Source of the DNA: Neurospora tetraspora | Lineage: Eukaryota > Ascomycota > Sordariomycetes > Sordariales > Sordariaceae | Reading direction: 5' to 3' | Length of the DNA stretch: 64,000 bases | Assembly: GCF_033439725.1 (NCBI RefSeq) | Contig: NW_026944385.1 | Location: forward strand, 3,133,001 to 3,197,000 | Part shown: in pieces, positions 47,693 through 59,801 of the stretch | Numbering within the stretch: the stretch's first letter is position 1 | Layout: each line of letters begins with the position of its first letter | Notes under the pieces: generated by a model | Database searches by the model: none | What the model saw: the letters and a program-made list of their open reading frames with translations, nothing else | What the model was told of the DNA's origin: nothing | Program-made: the position numbers and the translations under genes

Positions 47693-48636
47693 GTTCGTTG
47701 CAGTGGAGTGTGATTTCATATAGTGGTTGATAGAGCACTTGGAATCGACGCAGTGTAGAAGCCAGTTGGATGTCATCTGCGAGTGAGCGTATAGGGAGGA
47801 ACCGTAAGCAGTTGCCTCAATATCACAAGCCAGCACGACCAGCAATGGCCCTGATGCATCTGTTAGTGACCGCTATGCTTCAAATGGAAATGTCGATATC
47901 CCCTCAGCCAAGCACAGCCGGAACTCTCCTACCAAGCAAGTAAAAGTCAAGCAGTAGATTTAAGGCAAAAGATCCGTGGAACTCCAAGATTGAATGGAAA
48001 AGTGTACGATTGTGTAGAAGAGTAGATTGGCTCAAAGCCTGAGGGGGCATGGGTTTATATACACCTCCTCTCGAGGCCACCCCGGCTCCCAATCAGCCAG
48101 TCGGCTTGGGAATGGCTTCCTCAATTGTTCTGAGCTCCTTCCGTGCCCGCCATCGTCGTGATGACTTCCTTTTACTGTGCACGGTGTGCCTCCTGCTACA
48201 TAAACTGCTGCCTTCCTCTATGGAGGGCTATGAAGTCGGCAATACAGGCAGGCATGATGCAGGCCTTCAGCAATCGGTCCCGACAGTAGAGCGTCCACAT
48301 ATCGTTCCGGCCTGGCACAGGTCATAGCACTTAGTTGTGCTTGTTTTCTTTCATTGCGGATCTCTATCGTATATCTTCCACTGCGCCCGGAACAAAGATG
48401 GACTACTCAGTTCTACCTGACTTCACGCAGAACATAGTTGCGGCAGCCCCTACCTTCCATCTAACAGTCTCGCTGAGCCGACCAAAGTAAACCAGCAAAC
48501 AGGCCATCCATATGAACATACACGCACAACTCCGCCAACTCCCTGCAAACTCAACGCAATGATCCTGGAGCTACAGGTTGGGTATCAGATCCTACCAGCG
48601 TTATTGAAGCGTCATCGAAGCGCGAAGACCACGATT
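47693..48636. other. Convergent intergenic region between the carrier and the Skt5-like gene
   Basis: No gene seen; short antisense frames only. It should contain both 3' untranslated regions. Confidence 0.5.
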
Positions 48637-51600
48637 TTACATCACAACCTGTTGTTATAGTTGTTAGCATCGTGAGAAAACAGAGGCCACGGGAAGTAAA
48701 CTTACGCAGTCGCTATCGTTCTTTCCCTGCGGGATGCCCATCTCCTCAAAAGTAGCCGGCCCATTTCCAACAGTCTTGCCATCGGGATGCTCGATGTTGG
48801 ATTTCCCACCAGCTGTCCCGTGCCCAGGTAGTCTTGTCGTACTGGCTGCGCTTGGCGCTGGGCTCGCCGAAGGCCCAGGGCTATGAGTAGGTTTACTATG
48901 CGGCTGAGGCGGCTGGTGTTGCTGTACTGGCGGTGCGCTTGCTATCCTTCCGATTCCAGCTCCTGGTGGCCCCTGGCCTCCACCCGAGCCCGGTCTGCCT
49001 CCGGCAGCTAGACTGTCCAATCTATCTGGCCTTGGCATGGGACCACCGTTTCCGGGAGTGGGAGTGCCGGTCGGGAACCGCCCAGGCATAGGAGGAGCAG
49101 CCTGTCCATGGCCATAAACATCGCTGTTTGGTCTGCTGCTTGTCCTAGGACCATAGCCTGGCTGTGCGCCACCGCTCATAACGGGCGGAAGGCCTGGACT
49201 TTGCTGAGGACTATGCATGGCACCTCCAACCTGCTGAGCCGGAGGATAATTGCCAACATTAGGATTGGGCTTCTGCAGTCTTTGTCTCATGGGATCGCCA
49301 ATGGGTGCAGGTGAGGGCGGAATGCCAGGACCAGCACCTCCACTCATCCGCTGTGGCGATGGTCCAGGACCAACATCCAGTGGAGGGTGATAGCTGTTTT
49401 GTCTGTAACCAGGCTGAGGGCCGGAGCCAGGTCCATGACCGGGGCTGGGCTGTCTGTACCCAGGTGAGACCTGCGGTTCCCAAGCGCCAACGGCCCCGGG
49501 AGGAACTCGGCCTCGGGGGCCGGGACCTTGTGGGCCAGGGCCTTGTGGTACAGAAGGACCGTTGGGGGAGTTGGGTCGGATCCCGAAAGCGCTCATGGGC
49601 CGGTCGGCATGTGGGCTACCGGAGCTTGATGACGGGCGGATGCCCGGGTTAAAATGAGGTGCTAGTGGTTTCGCAGACAGATAGTTCTGCTGCATATGTG
49701 GAGGAGGAGGCGGGTGATGATGCATATCGTCTTCCGGATAAGGGGCGGTGTTAGTACGCGCTCTGAGCGGCGGAGGCCTAGTGTCCTCGGGATACGGTGC
49801 CGTGGACTTGGACCTCAAGGTCAGGTTCAGGTTCGGGTTCGAATCAAAGTTGACCGTAAAGGCGGGCGGTCTATTGGAGTTTCGTGCAGGATCCGGAAAG
49901 TCAACCTGATCATGAAAGATTGCCGGTCCCTGAGACGCTTTGACAGGAACTGGAGGCACGTTGTCGCCGGGATCACCCTCACTCAGGGTAGGCAACACTT
50001 CCGTGGGCCTGGTAAACCGATCAGGGCGCTTGCCACGCTGCGAGCCGTGCTGAGACTTGATACGCGTAAGTGTGGTTGTTTCGTGGTCCTGCTTCGTCAG
50101 CGTCTTGGACTGGCTCAGTGAATCCAGTCTGCTCATGGCATCCTTGTTTCCATGCTCAGCCGCCTTTTCGTACCACTTTCGTGCCTCGACAACATTCTTT
50201 TGAACATGAATACCTATTTCATGATAGTATCCCATAGCGAACTCGCCTGTCGCTAGGCCGGCGTTGGCTGCGTCCAGAGCGTACTTGTACGCGAGTGCCT
50301 CATTCTTGGAAAAGGCACCCTCGAAGCCGAACAGAAACCACCTACTGACACCCAACGCGGCTTCGCTTTGTCCCTGGCGGGCAGCAAGGCCGTAGTAATG
50401 AAGGGAGTAGGTTGGATTGAAGTCGCACCCGAGCTGACTGAGCTCATACGCCTGGCCCATCTTTAGCTGCGCCTTGGGGAAGCCGAGGTATGCCGCCTTC
50501 TCGATGTACTGACGAGCGACGACCAAATCGAACGGGAGAATGTCTTCGGGAACGGTAATGTCGGGAAGCTCTCGGGAAAGGAGCAGGCCGTACACATAAG
50601 CGCCCTGCGGAGAGTCCTCATCGGCCGTGTCGGCTGCAAGCTGGATCATGTCGAGGCCCTGGAGAATGTCCTTGTGAAAGCCGTGCTGGCCCATGAGGTG
50701 TATCATGCCCAATCGGTAGTTGGAGGCGGTATCCTTCATCCTCACGCCGGCCTCGTAGTGCTTGATCGCATTCGGGATGTCGTTGGAGTTTTCGTAGAGC
50801 ATGCCCATGCGGTATTCGGCCCTACCGTATCCGTTCTCTGCCGCCCTCTTGTAGTGGGCGTAGGCTTCCCGCTTATTCTCGCGATATCCAAACTTGCCGA
50901 ACTCCAGCCATTTTCCCTTCATAAAGTTCGCCTCGGGATGATCTTGGCTTGCCAGGTACTCGATGATGTTGAGAGCGTCGACGCGCAATTCGTGCTCTGT
51001 CGTAGGAGTCGACGGCCGTTCCCTTCCCTTCCCATCGCGCTTCCAGTCTCTGGCGGCGGCCTCTTGGGCTATGTCGACCCAAATTAACGAGTCGCGCGCC
51101 CATGTCACCTGCATCGAGACATTGTTGGAGTGAAGGACCAGGGTGCGGGCCTGGTAGAGGATCTCTTCCTTCTCCTCGTCGCTCGGAGGGATGTTCTCGC
51201 CCTTGACCTTGGGGAAAGGGGAGAACGAGGGCGCGTCCATGGCTGTCGACCGGGCGCCGGTGCTTTGTTGGAAAGGCTTGAACCTGTTTGTTGCCCACCA
51301 AGGTTGGGCAAGCCGTCAGCAGCAGGTCCCCTTGCATTTATATACTGCGGTATACAGCGCATCGACATGTGCCATATGCGCATAAAAGCCCCACCCGGAG
51401 GGGATCCTGGAACTCTGCTGGAAGCCAGCGTACCGGTATGGATCCCCTCCCCTGGGCAGGCCGGTCGGTGGGAATCAGGCCGAGCACTTACGTCTTTGCG
51501 TCTTGTTGTTGGTCCTTGTTCTTCGCACTACCGATGGCGCTGTTGTTCTTTTGAGGATCGACTTCACGAGCTTCGAGTTCCATGCGTTGGATGTCCTCTT

Positions 51601-51957
51601 GCATGTTTTGAGGCACCTCTGGCATTACCCTGTAGAAAGATATCGAAACATGTCCGTCAGCCTCTCAGCGCTCGCCGTTCAGCGGCTCAGCCCTCCACTC
51701 AGCCCTTTTCCACCTGCTGGCGGAGCCTTGTAGCAGATCCGTCATTTCGCAAGCCATGCAACTCCGGGTTTTGCGCCCCGCGTCTAATGTTACTTGATCG
51801 GACCCGACGGCGCAAAACAAAGTTGATAATTTGCGGTCAAATTGGCGCACTTGTAGGGCAGGAACGCGGCTTACCGTTGCGGGGCTGGAGCGACAACTTC
51901 GGGCATGAAATAGTCATCATAGCCTCCAGGGACAAACGTTGCGCCCAAGGTTGGCAT
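48637..51957 (-). CDS. Skt5/Chs4-like chitin synthase activator with Sel1 repeats and a CAAX box
   Basis: Skt5/Chs4 proteins bind and localise class IV chitin synthase at the plasma membrane. Exons 51875-51957, 51492-51629, 48706-51283 and 48637-48648 join in phase to 936 residues from MPTLGATFVPGGYDDYF. The downstream ATG at 51240 would give a shorter protein, but the open upstream exons join it in phase and read as protein (FKPFQQSTGARSTAMDAPSF). Landmarks: SFSPFPKVKGENIPPSDEEK, VSMQVTWARDSLIWVDIAQE, then Sel1 repeats from about 190 to 465 (WLEFGKFGYRENKREAYAHY, RRAEYRMG-like units, WYEKAAEHGNKDAMSRL), then a 460-residue Pro/Gly/Gln-rich tail. The final exon adds only VVM to the preceding Cys, making C933-V-V-M936, a farnesylation box as in yeast Chs4. 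Confidence is high for the family, moderate for the first two exons. Confidence 0.88.
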
Positions 51958-54182
51958 TTCGGGGGAGTCGCTTGCTGTAAATAGGGCCAGGGGCAACAGT
52001 GGTGACAATGGTTCCGATGGCTTGGCCGCGCCTGTATAAGTTCCCGAAAACGTATCTGTCAGCACATCCGCCAACTTGTCCAGAATGTCCGGTCTGACAA
52101 CTTGTCCGGTAAACCCCGTCCAAAAGCATACAGTAAAATAGTGTGAGCAGCGGTTCCCCCACTTCCGGTGCCGTGGTAGAGAGGTATGTAGAGGTAGCGT
52201 AGTGGGTGCAAGCTTCGTCGTTGCGATGGCCGCAAAGAGAGAAAGGGAGAGAGGGGTTGCGGGGACGTTTGCAGGGGAACTTTAGCAAGTCAGGAGGGGC
52301 GCCAAGCTGAAGCTTTCTTAGACGTGGGATGCTGGGATTGTCGTGTCTTTGATGATGTCGATGGTTGCGATGACAGAAAAAGTCAAAGAGAAGAGAAGCT
52401 CGGTATGTCGAGAACGGAGGAGAATGCTTCCTATACGAAAAGCAAGCAAGTCAAAAGTCTCTTGTGTCCAAGGGAGCGCCCGTGATCTCACGACTCGCCA
52501 GCTCGACACAGCCAGACAGTGCGACCCGCAGAGCTATTTGCGCATTAAAGGTAAGGTAGGGCACCCATAACTTCAAGAAGCAAGGGTGAAGGTCTTGAGA
52601 GCTTGCTTGGCTCACACCCCTTAGGACAATATGCAGTAATTCCATGGCTCAGCGGACCAGCCCGAATCCAGCGGCAACAGTGTGGCTTGGTGGTGCCTGA
52701 CCCTATTTTTTGAATCGCCTCCTAGGGTGTTTCGAGAGTGAAGATGGCAGTGATGGTCGGAGATCTTGAACTCCTTAATATCTCCCACTGCCTTGCCTGG
52801 TTTTCTCGCAACTGAAGAAGAGCCTCAACTCCTCAACTCTGGAGCGAGGTGTGTACTGTATATACAGCAATGCAGTGACTCGATGACAACTTGGCGGCCG
52901 CTGGGAGTTCATGTTCGACGTTCTTGGCTCTTGACTGGTCAAGTCCGTCGAACATTCGGTGCAGTGGAAGACTTCCACATTCCAGTAAACCCAGTGCCAA
53001 CCCAAACGTCCACGCTTGTTGTCAGAGCATGGGTCCAGGGAGTAGATGAACAAGAATAGAGCTCCAAGACCAGTACCGACATACCTTTTGAGCGAAGGGC
53101 TTTGACGTTGGCCTCCTGGAGGTTCGGAGCTCGTTTCGTTAGGGACGTCATCGTGATCGTTGACTCTGCGTCTTAACCGCCATATGACTTCTGTAGAGGT
53201 CTTTGAAGGTATGGAACACTGGCTATATGCGGCCTGATATGCTGAGGTTGGGCGGCTTGCATAGAGAGGGCCACACTGCCGACGCTAGGTAGTTCTGACA
53301 GACAGCAAGATCTACGTTGCAGTAGACTGGAAGCAACAAAGAAGAAAGGCCTGGAAGGAGGAGCGAGTAAAGATTATATCGAGGGTGTAGGTCTCGTAGT
53401 AGGAGGTCGTGTCCAGGGATGACATTTTGGAAGATTAGTCGAGGGGAGTTCGCCATGTTTTGGATCATGGAAGTTGAACAAGTCAAGTTCACCAACAGAA
53501 ATTTCCAACTCTCTTCATTTCGGGCAAGTGCGCATCTTGCCAACCGCATCAGGTGAATCCATTGGATTACATGTCACAAACTCCATGTGCGGAAGGCGTA
53601 ACATGACCCCGTCAAGTGTAACTCGTTCGTGCCTTCTGTGTGAAGGAGTGTAAATTGGCCATCAAGGTACAGCCAAGAAGCCGCCATCACAATACGCTAT
53701 CGATAAGCTATTGCACTGAGAAGGAACAAACCGTGCACGGGCCAGCTGCTCCAATTGCCTGCAGCTGGCGGGGCCGTGGAGCTCAACCCAGCGTGCCCAG
53801 CAGCATGCCAAGCAAGCTGCAGCTCCCACTTGCCAAAACGTCACCCCGTCAGCCTGCCGCGGCGACGCCCAAGACAGCAGCATCCAACCGTCAGCCTCGA
53901 CACCTCTACGTACCTACATCCATCGCCTCGTTTCCAAGACAAGCCAAAAACTATCAACAGATTCCCCGACGACGAACCATATCACATCGCCGGTCTAATA
54001 CAATAACGATCTCCACCCGGCATCAGTATTCCGATACAGAGAACACCCACCTACCACATCGATTTGCCGCCCGAGATAGCTTCAACCACCACCTAGAAGC
54101 TAGAACAAACAAACGAATCTCGACTTTGCCGTAACCCCCAGATCACCACCACACCACCACAACCAGACCACAACCGCCCAAA
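51958..54182. promoter_or_regulatory. Upstream region of the Skt5-like gene and of Rpn12
   Basis: 2.2 kb between head-to-head genes. The first 350 bp look like the Skt5-like leader (pyrimidine-rich on the minus strand). One short coding-like exon candidate is at 53085-53151. The stretch near 54000-54180 is C/A-rich and fits the Rpn12 leader. Nothing else is seen. Confidence 0.4.
53085..53151 (-). CDS. Possible short first exon of an unresolved small gene
   Basis: An ATG opens MTSLTKRAPNLQEANVKALR-SK, followed directly by a GTATGT donor. The 22 codons look like a plausible N-terminus, but I could not find a convincing second exon or a family, so this may be chance. Confidence 0.22.
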
Positions 54183-55184
54183 ATGGCAGAACGACAACTC
54201 ACCCAAATCCTCACCCAACTCCAGACCTCCGCCTCCTCCCTCTCCTACACCGACTCCTCCGCCCTGCTCTCCAAAGCCAAGCTTCTCCTCCTCCAACTCA
54301 ACGCGCTGACCCCTACCGCGCCCGGCTCCGCCTCCAACCCTTCCCTCTTCTCGCTCGCCCGCCAAGTCTACGAGCAAGGCGCCTTGGCCTCGATCCGCGC
54401 CAAGAACCCCGACGCCTTTTTGCGCTACGTCAGCCAGCTCCAAGGGTTTTACGAGCTCGAGGGTACCGTTGGCACTGGTGCTGCTGGTGGCAGGATTGCC
54501 GGGGCGGACGCAAACAGGGAGGAAAAGAACAAGGTCACGGGCTTGTATTTGCTGCTGCTGTTGACGCAGGGACAGTATGCCGAGTTCCATAGCGAGCTGG
54601 AGGCGCTGAGCACGAGGCTGGGTGGCGCGACGCGCGAGCTGGAGGCGGATAGATACTTGGGGTATCCGATTAAGTTGGAGAGGTGGCTGATGGAGGGGAG
54701 CTATGATCGGGTGTGGAAGGCGATGAAGAAGGGGGAGGTTCCTTGTGAGGAGTATGGAGTTTTTTCAGAGGTTAGTACTGGTTTTCTTGCGGCTTGTTTA
54801 CCTTTCTTTCCCTCCCCTCCTCTCTCTTTACCCCATCCATCCATCATGTTATTCCTCTCTCTTGATGAACATTGATCGCTAACCACCACCCACCCTCAAC
54901 ACCAACAGATCCTCACCTTCCAAATCCGCTCCGAAATCGCCTCCTCCTCCGAGCGCGCCTACCCCTCGCTTCCCATCTCCTCCACCAAGTCTCTCTTGTT
55001 CCTCGAGTCCGAGGGCGAGGTGGTCGAGTTCGCCCGCTCTCGCGGCTGGGTCCTCAAGGATGGCCACATCTACTTCCCCTCTGCTGAGCCGGCAGCGGAG
55101 GAGGCCGAGCAGGAGAAGCCGTTCAGCCAGTTGGTCATTGAGAATGCGCTGGGCTATGCTAGGGAGTTGGAGACGATTGTCTAA
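54183..55184 (+). CDS. 26S proteasome regulatory particle subunit Rpn12 (PSMD8)
   Basis: A lid subunit that helps assemble the regulatory particle. Exons 54183-54770 and 54909-55184 are joined through a GTTAGT...AACAG intron in phase 0, giving 287 residues from MAERQLTQILTQLQTS. Helical repeats occupy the first 150 residues (ARQVYEQGALASIRAKNPDA, YVSQLQGFYELEG, GLYLLLLLTQGQYAEFHSEL). The PCI-like CSN8/PSMD8/eIF3k domain follows (YPIKLERWLMEGSYDRVWKA, LTFQIRSEIASSSERAYPSL, with LLFLESEGEVVEFARSRGW). It ends KPFSQLVIENALGYARELET-IV, the family's usual C-terminal helix. A Gly/Ala-rich insert near residue 100 is the only oddity. Confidence 0.94.
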
Positions 55185-55672
55185 ACATATCTGGAGCAAA
55201 GCGAAGCAAAACAATGGGAAGGAAACAAGAGAGTGGGCAGGCTGGGTTGGGTTGGGTGGGTTTATGCAAGCGTTTTTAAACGATGGTCCTTAGAGAGCTA
55301 GCTACATAGGCAGAACAGAGGTCACGTACAGATAGATACACCACTATCGTTGTGTTCCGTGTCTCGCCTATATGTATACATAGGTATGATGAATGATATC
55401 ACAGCTTGCGTCTGGCATGGTATTATCTCTCGACAGTTCATGTGAACCATGACATCCCTTTCCGGTTTATAACAAGCGAACATGGTTCGATAGCAACCAG
55501 TAATCATTGTGCAACAGGCGCGTTAAAAAAACCATTTTGTCTTCCCTTTTCTCTTGTCCCCATTCAGAAGAACCAAAGACGATCATTATACCTACTTTAA
55601 CTGTACTTTAACTACTACTATAACTTTCATCATCAAAAAACTCCTTCTTCTTCTTCACCGCCAACACCCTTT
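55185..55672. other. Convergent intergenic region between Rpn12 and alpha-COP
   Basis: 488 bp between two gene ends. No frame of interest; it holds the two 3' untranslated regions. Confidence 0.6.
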
Positions 55673-58600
55673 TTAAGCAAACAGCTTCAGACCACTGCCA
55701 TGCTTTCCAACCTCGCAAACCTCGCAGACCGTGCACACCGTGCCCTTGTACTTGGTGTGGTACTTGGCTCCGTCAAACGCGCACTCCTCATAAGGAGTAC
55801 CGCTGTAGATGGGCGTGAAGCTGGCGGCGCAGATCTCGAACTCGGCGAACTGATCGAACTCGATCTCCACGGCGTCGTGAGGGTTGCGCTCGCATTGCGC
55901 CTTGGTTCTCTTGGCCTATTATTTTCGAATACTGTTAGTGTCTCAATTTATGGAGGGAAAAAATAAAGGGAGTTAGGTTATGACATACGCTCTCAGTGAT
56001 CTTGGTGGCTCCTCCGTTGGCCAATATCCTGTTGGCGAAGCTAAGGGCAGAGCTGTAGTTCTTGCTCCGCACAGCCAGGTTCATTGCGTTAAGCAAAGCA
56101 AGCTGGCGATGGGGAACCTCGATCTTGGGAATGGTGAAGTAGGCCGCCAGTTCCAAGTTCCGCTTCTGGAGCGAGGGATCCTGGCTAAGCTGGTCCGGAG
56201 AACCAAGTTGCCTGCGGGCCAGCTCGATAGACATGGCAACCGAGTACTCGCAGGCCGAGGCAATCAGTTTCTTGGCCTCGGCAACCTCGCCATCACTGCC
56301 TACTGCGTTGACAAGGACAGAGTGAAGAATACCCTTGAAGATCTTGACACCATCCTCGAGCTTGTTCGCCCTCATCGCATCGTAACCGCGCTGCAGGTCA
56401 TTGGAAGCAAGGTACTCGAGGTCCCTGGGGATGATAGGGAGAACCTTCCTTAGATCCGTCTCCTCGGGGTTCCTGCGGACGTAGTTGACGAGAGGGTCCA
56501 GACCAGCGGCGGCAGGGAGGTAAGTCTTGGATGCCTGGTAGACCTCCAAGAAGCGAGGCTTGAGAGGAGCGAAGTTGACAGCGCCAACCTGGCGGTTGAG
56601 CAGCTGCATTGCCGACTCGAAGGAACCACCAGCGACGTGATCAACTGCAAGCGGTGAATTTCGGGACCACATATCCGCTTCACTGCTTCCCGCACCGCCT
56701 GCATCCGCGCTCTCCACGTTGACGAAGCCCTCCTCGACTTCCGGAACAATATCATCGCCCATGTCCCATCCCGCAGCATCCTCGTCCTCATCACCTTCAA
56801 CAAGAGCACCGGCCTTCTTGGTCGCAGGCTCATCGGCACCACCCTCTTCAAGACCGAAACCGTTGGAAGCGGCAGAGGGCTGGTCTTCCAGAGACAAGCC
56901 CTCAACCTCGCCAAGCAGGGCCTTTTCGAAGAAGGACTGCGAGGCCGCCTTTGTCGGCCAGTTAGCCTTGTATGTGGGGACCACGGGCTTGGGCGGTGTT
57001 AGGGGCTCGCCCAGGGTGGGCATCGAGAGCTGGTCTTCTGTGAGGCCAGTAGCCTCGAGAATTTCCTGGCACTCTTCCTCGAGCCCGTGAGACTTGGCAG
57101 TCATGTAGGCCAGGGGGTACAGATCGATTTCCTTGAACATCTGAATTCGGTCCTGGACCTCTCCCAGATAAAGGGCGTTCTGGAATCTTGAAGTGAAGTC
57201 ACCACGGTGCTCAGCAATCTTGGCCATCCTCGAGAGCTTGTCATGGTCGCCGGTTGTGAGGTAGAGGAACGAAAGCTTGTCAAAGTGCTTGAGCTTCTGG
57301 TAGCACATCTCCACGATCTGATGGTTGCCATGAGCGAGGGCCTCCTGGCTAAGTCTCGTCCAGAGCTTGGGCTTGTCCAGTTCCTTGGCCATCTCAACAG
57401 CGACCTCGAGATTACCGCACTCAATGGCAAGCTCGAACCTGGTAGTAGGATCCTGGACGAACTGGAGCGCGATCTCGGGATAGCCCTTCTTCTGGAGGTA
57501 GGCAATGATTGACTGGCCAACCAAGCTCGAGTTCTGGATGATGTGTAGCATTTCCTCGTAGTTACGCTTGACAAGCGCAAGCTTGAAGCGGTACTCGGTG
57601 GGGTCAATCTGCAAAATCTTGGGCTTCGCAGCACGATCAAGGCAGTAAACGTTTCTGCCCTTGACACGGGTGAGGTAAACAGTCTGGTCGAGTGTGCAAA
57701 CGATGCCGTTATCACCGTTGAGAAGCGTGTACTTGACATGGTTGAGAGTCGAGTACAGCAGAACACCAGCGTCGTCCCACGCAGCACTCTTGAGACGAAT
57801 GGTCTCATGCAGGGTGCTGACCTGCTCCAGAGTCTTGGTCACAATTGTCACATTATGCTTGCTAAGCAGAGCTGCGTAGAGACCATCGTTGGACCAGACG
57901 ACGTATTTAACGCCAGTTACAGCCAGCTCGGCAGTGCTCTTCCTCTGCTGGATGTCGTAAAGGTGAACAGCGGTCGGGGTAATGATAAGGAGGTTGCCGG
58001 TGCCGCCGAAGTAGATATCGGTGGTGCCAACAGGGGGCTTGAACGATCTCGTGGCGTTGTTGGTCAAGTCCTTGATATCGACGGTCTGGGTGGCAGTGTT
58101 GAGAACAGCGAAGCGGTTGCGAGCCACAAATACAGCCGAGTTGCCCTGGCCCCGCTTGGACTCTGTGGGTTCGATAGCTCCAGAGCCATCACGAGGAAGG
58201 GTGATCAGCTCGTACGACCCACCATCCGCCGGGGAGGTGACCAAGATGGACCTCTCAGCGGGGTTGTAGGAGAGTGTCCTTGGGGGCACCCAAGGGCTTC
58301 CGAGCTTCTTGAGCGACAAAAGCGTGGGCGACTCGACATTCTTCTGGAAGTCGTACATCTTGACGTGCTTCTCCTTGGTGATGTAGAAGATGTTGTTCTG
58401 ATAAACGGCAGAAGCAGGCCTCTCGCGCTCGAGCTTGAACACCATAACACCATTGTCGTGACCAGCAGCGAACAAGTTGATTTCCGGATGAGCGGCGATA
58501 ACCCAGATCCTATCGTTCTCCCTCTTAAAGGTGTTGACTGCGGTACGCTTGTTAAGATCCCATACTCGAATAGTCTTGTCTTCGCCAGCCGAAAGAATAA

Positions 58601-59801
58601 GGTCCTGGTGGGGGTGGAAAAGACAGCCGCTGGCGTTCTGGAAATGGCCGCGGCAGGTATCGACTTCCCACTATGGTTGGTTGATTCAGTCAGCAGGTTG
58701 ATATCAGATGCACAATGTCCTGAAAACACGTACAGCCTTGGTCTCGCTCATGCGCCACAACTTGATAAGACGGTCGTCACCGGCGGACACAATCAAGGGC
58801 ATGGTGGGGTGGAAGGCAACCCAGTTCACACCGCGGTCGTGGCCCTCGAGAACGAACTTGACAACGGCGTCGGTGTTGCCGAACATATCGGTCTGGTTGG
58901 CATTGGCGCGAGCAACTTGGTCCTCGAAGGACATGGACGTGGGCGCGGAGTGCTTCTTGCGTAGGCCGGAGACTGTGATAACGCAATATGGTCAGCCATC
59001 CATGTATTCCGCAGATATCCATCCCATCTTCCCGTCCAAGGCACCACGTACTATCCCAAACGCGAACAGTCTGATCGAGGGAGGCGGAAACGATGAGGTC
59101 CTCCTTGGGGTGGAACTGGGCGCACATGACGTAGTGGTTGTGGCCCGTCATGGTGCAGAGCAGCGAGCGGTTCTGCCAGTTCCATATCCGAATCGTCTGG
59201 TCGTCACTAGCACTAACAATCCAAGGGAGCTCGTGGTGGAAGAAGACGGTGCGAATGTAGTCCAGGTGGCCGTTAAGGGTAAAGAGGCAGCGCCGAGTCT
59301 GGAGAGACCAGACCTTGATCTTGTAGTCGTCACCGCCAGATACGAAGAGAGGCTGTGGGGGATATGTGTAAGCTATGGTCGATATCTCGAGTCGGCGCAT
59401 AGAGGCAACAGGGAGCTCACCTGTGTCTTGTGGAAGTCGACACCTCTGACGGGGCCATCGTGTTCTTCGAATCGGTCAATCAGGGTACCCATGCGGTAAT
59501 CCCATAGCTGAATGGTGGAGGAGTGGAGGGAGACGAGAATCCATGGTCTGGAGGCAGGGCCATGTTAGTTTCGCGTGGGTTTCTTGATAATTGTAGACAT
59601 CTAGACCCAAGTGGCGGGGGAGCTTCTGCTATTCGGGAGACGGAGAGGCTGACCGTTTAGGGTGGAAGGCGATGCCCTTTGCTCGCGACGACTTGGACTC
59701 GAACTGCGCACAGGGGTAAGATATTAGACAAGCTCGAGCTGGAGGCGCATAGAGAGTGGACGACGACGTACTTTGGTGAGCATTCCCGAGGAGGCCTGCA
59801 T
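55673..59801 (-). CDS. Coatomer subunit alpha (COPI alpha-COP)
   Basis: The large WD40 subunit of the COPI coat, which returns KKXX proteins from Golgi to ER. Seven exons, 59772-59801, 59654-59703, 59421-59547, 59052-59352, 58734-58972, 55989-58670 and 55673-55915, keep phase and give 1223 residues, the normal size. The start [20 protein letters not shown] is typical. The first propeller (about 1-320) has clear WD repeats: [60 protein letters not shown] and [21 protein letters not shown] second propeller and helical solenoid follow ([40 protein letters not shown]). The C-terminal domain (from about 850) includes [20 protein letters not shown] and ends [20 protein letters not shown], then a Cys-rich [13 protein letters not shown]. 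It is head-to-head with UGGT. Confidence 0.97.

Noticed and set aside
57738-58964. 408-codon + strand frame
   Set aside because: Antisense of alpha-COP exons, spanning its introns; the alpha-COP protein is unambiguous.
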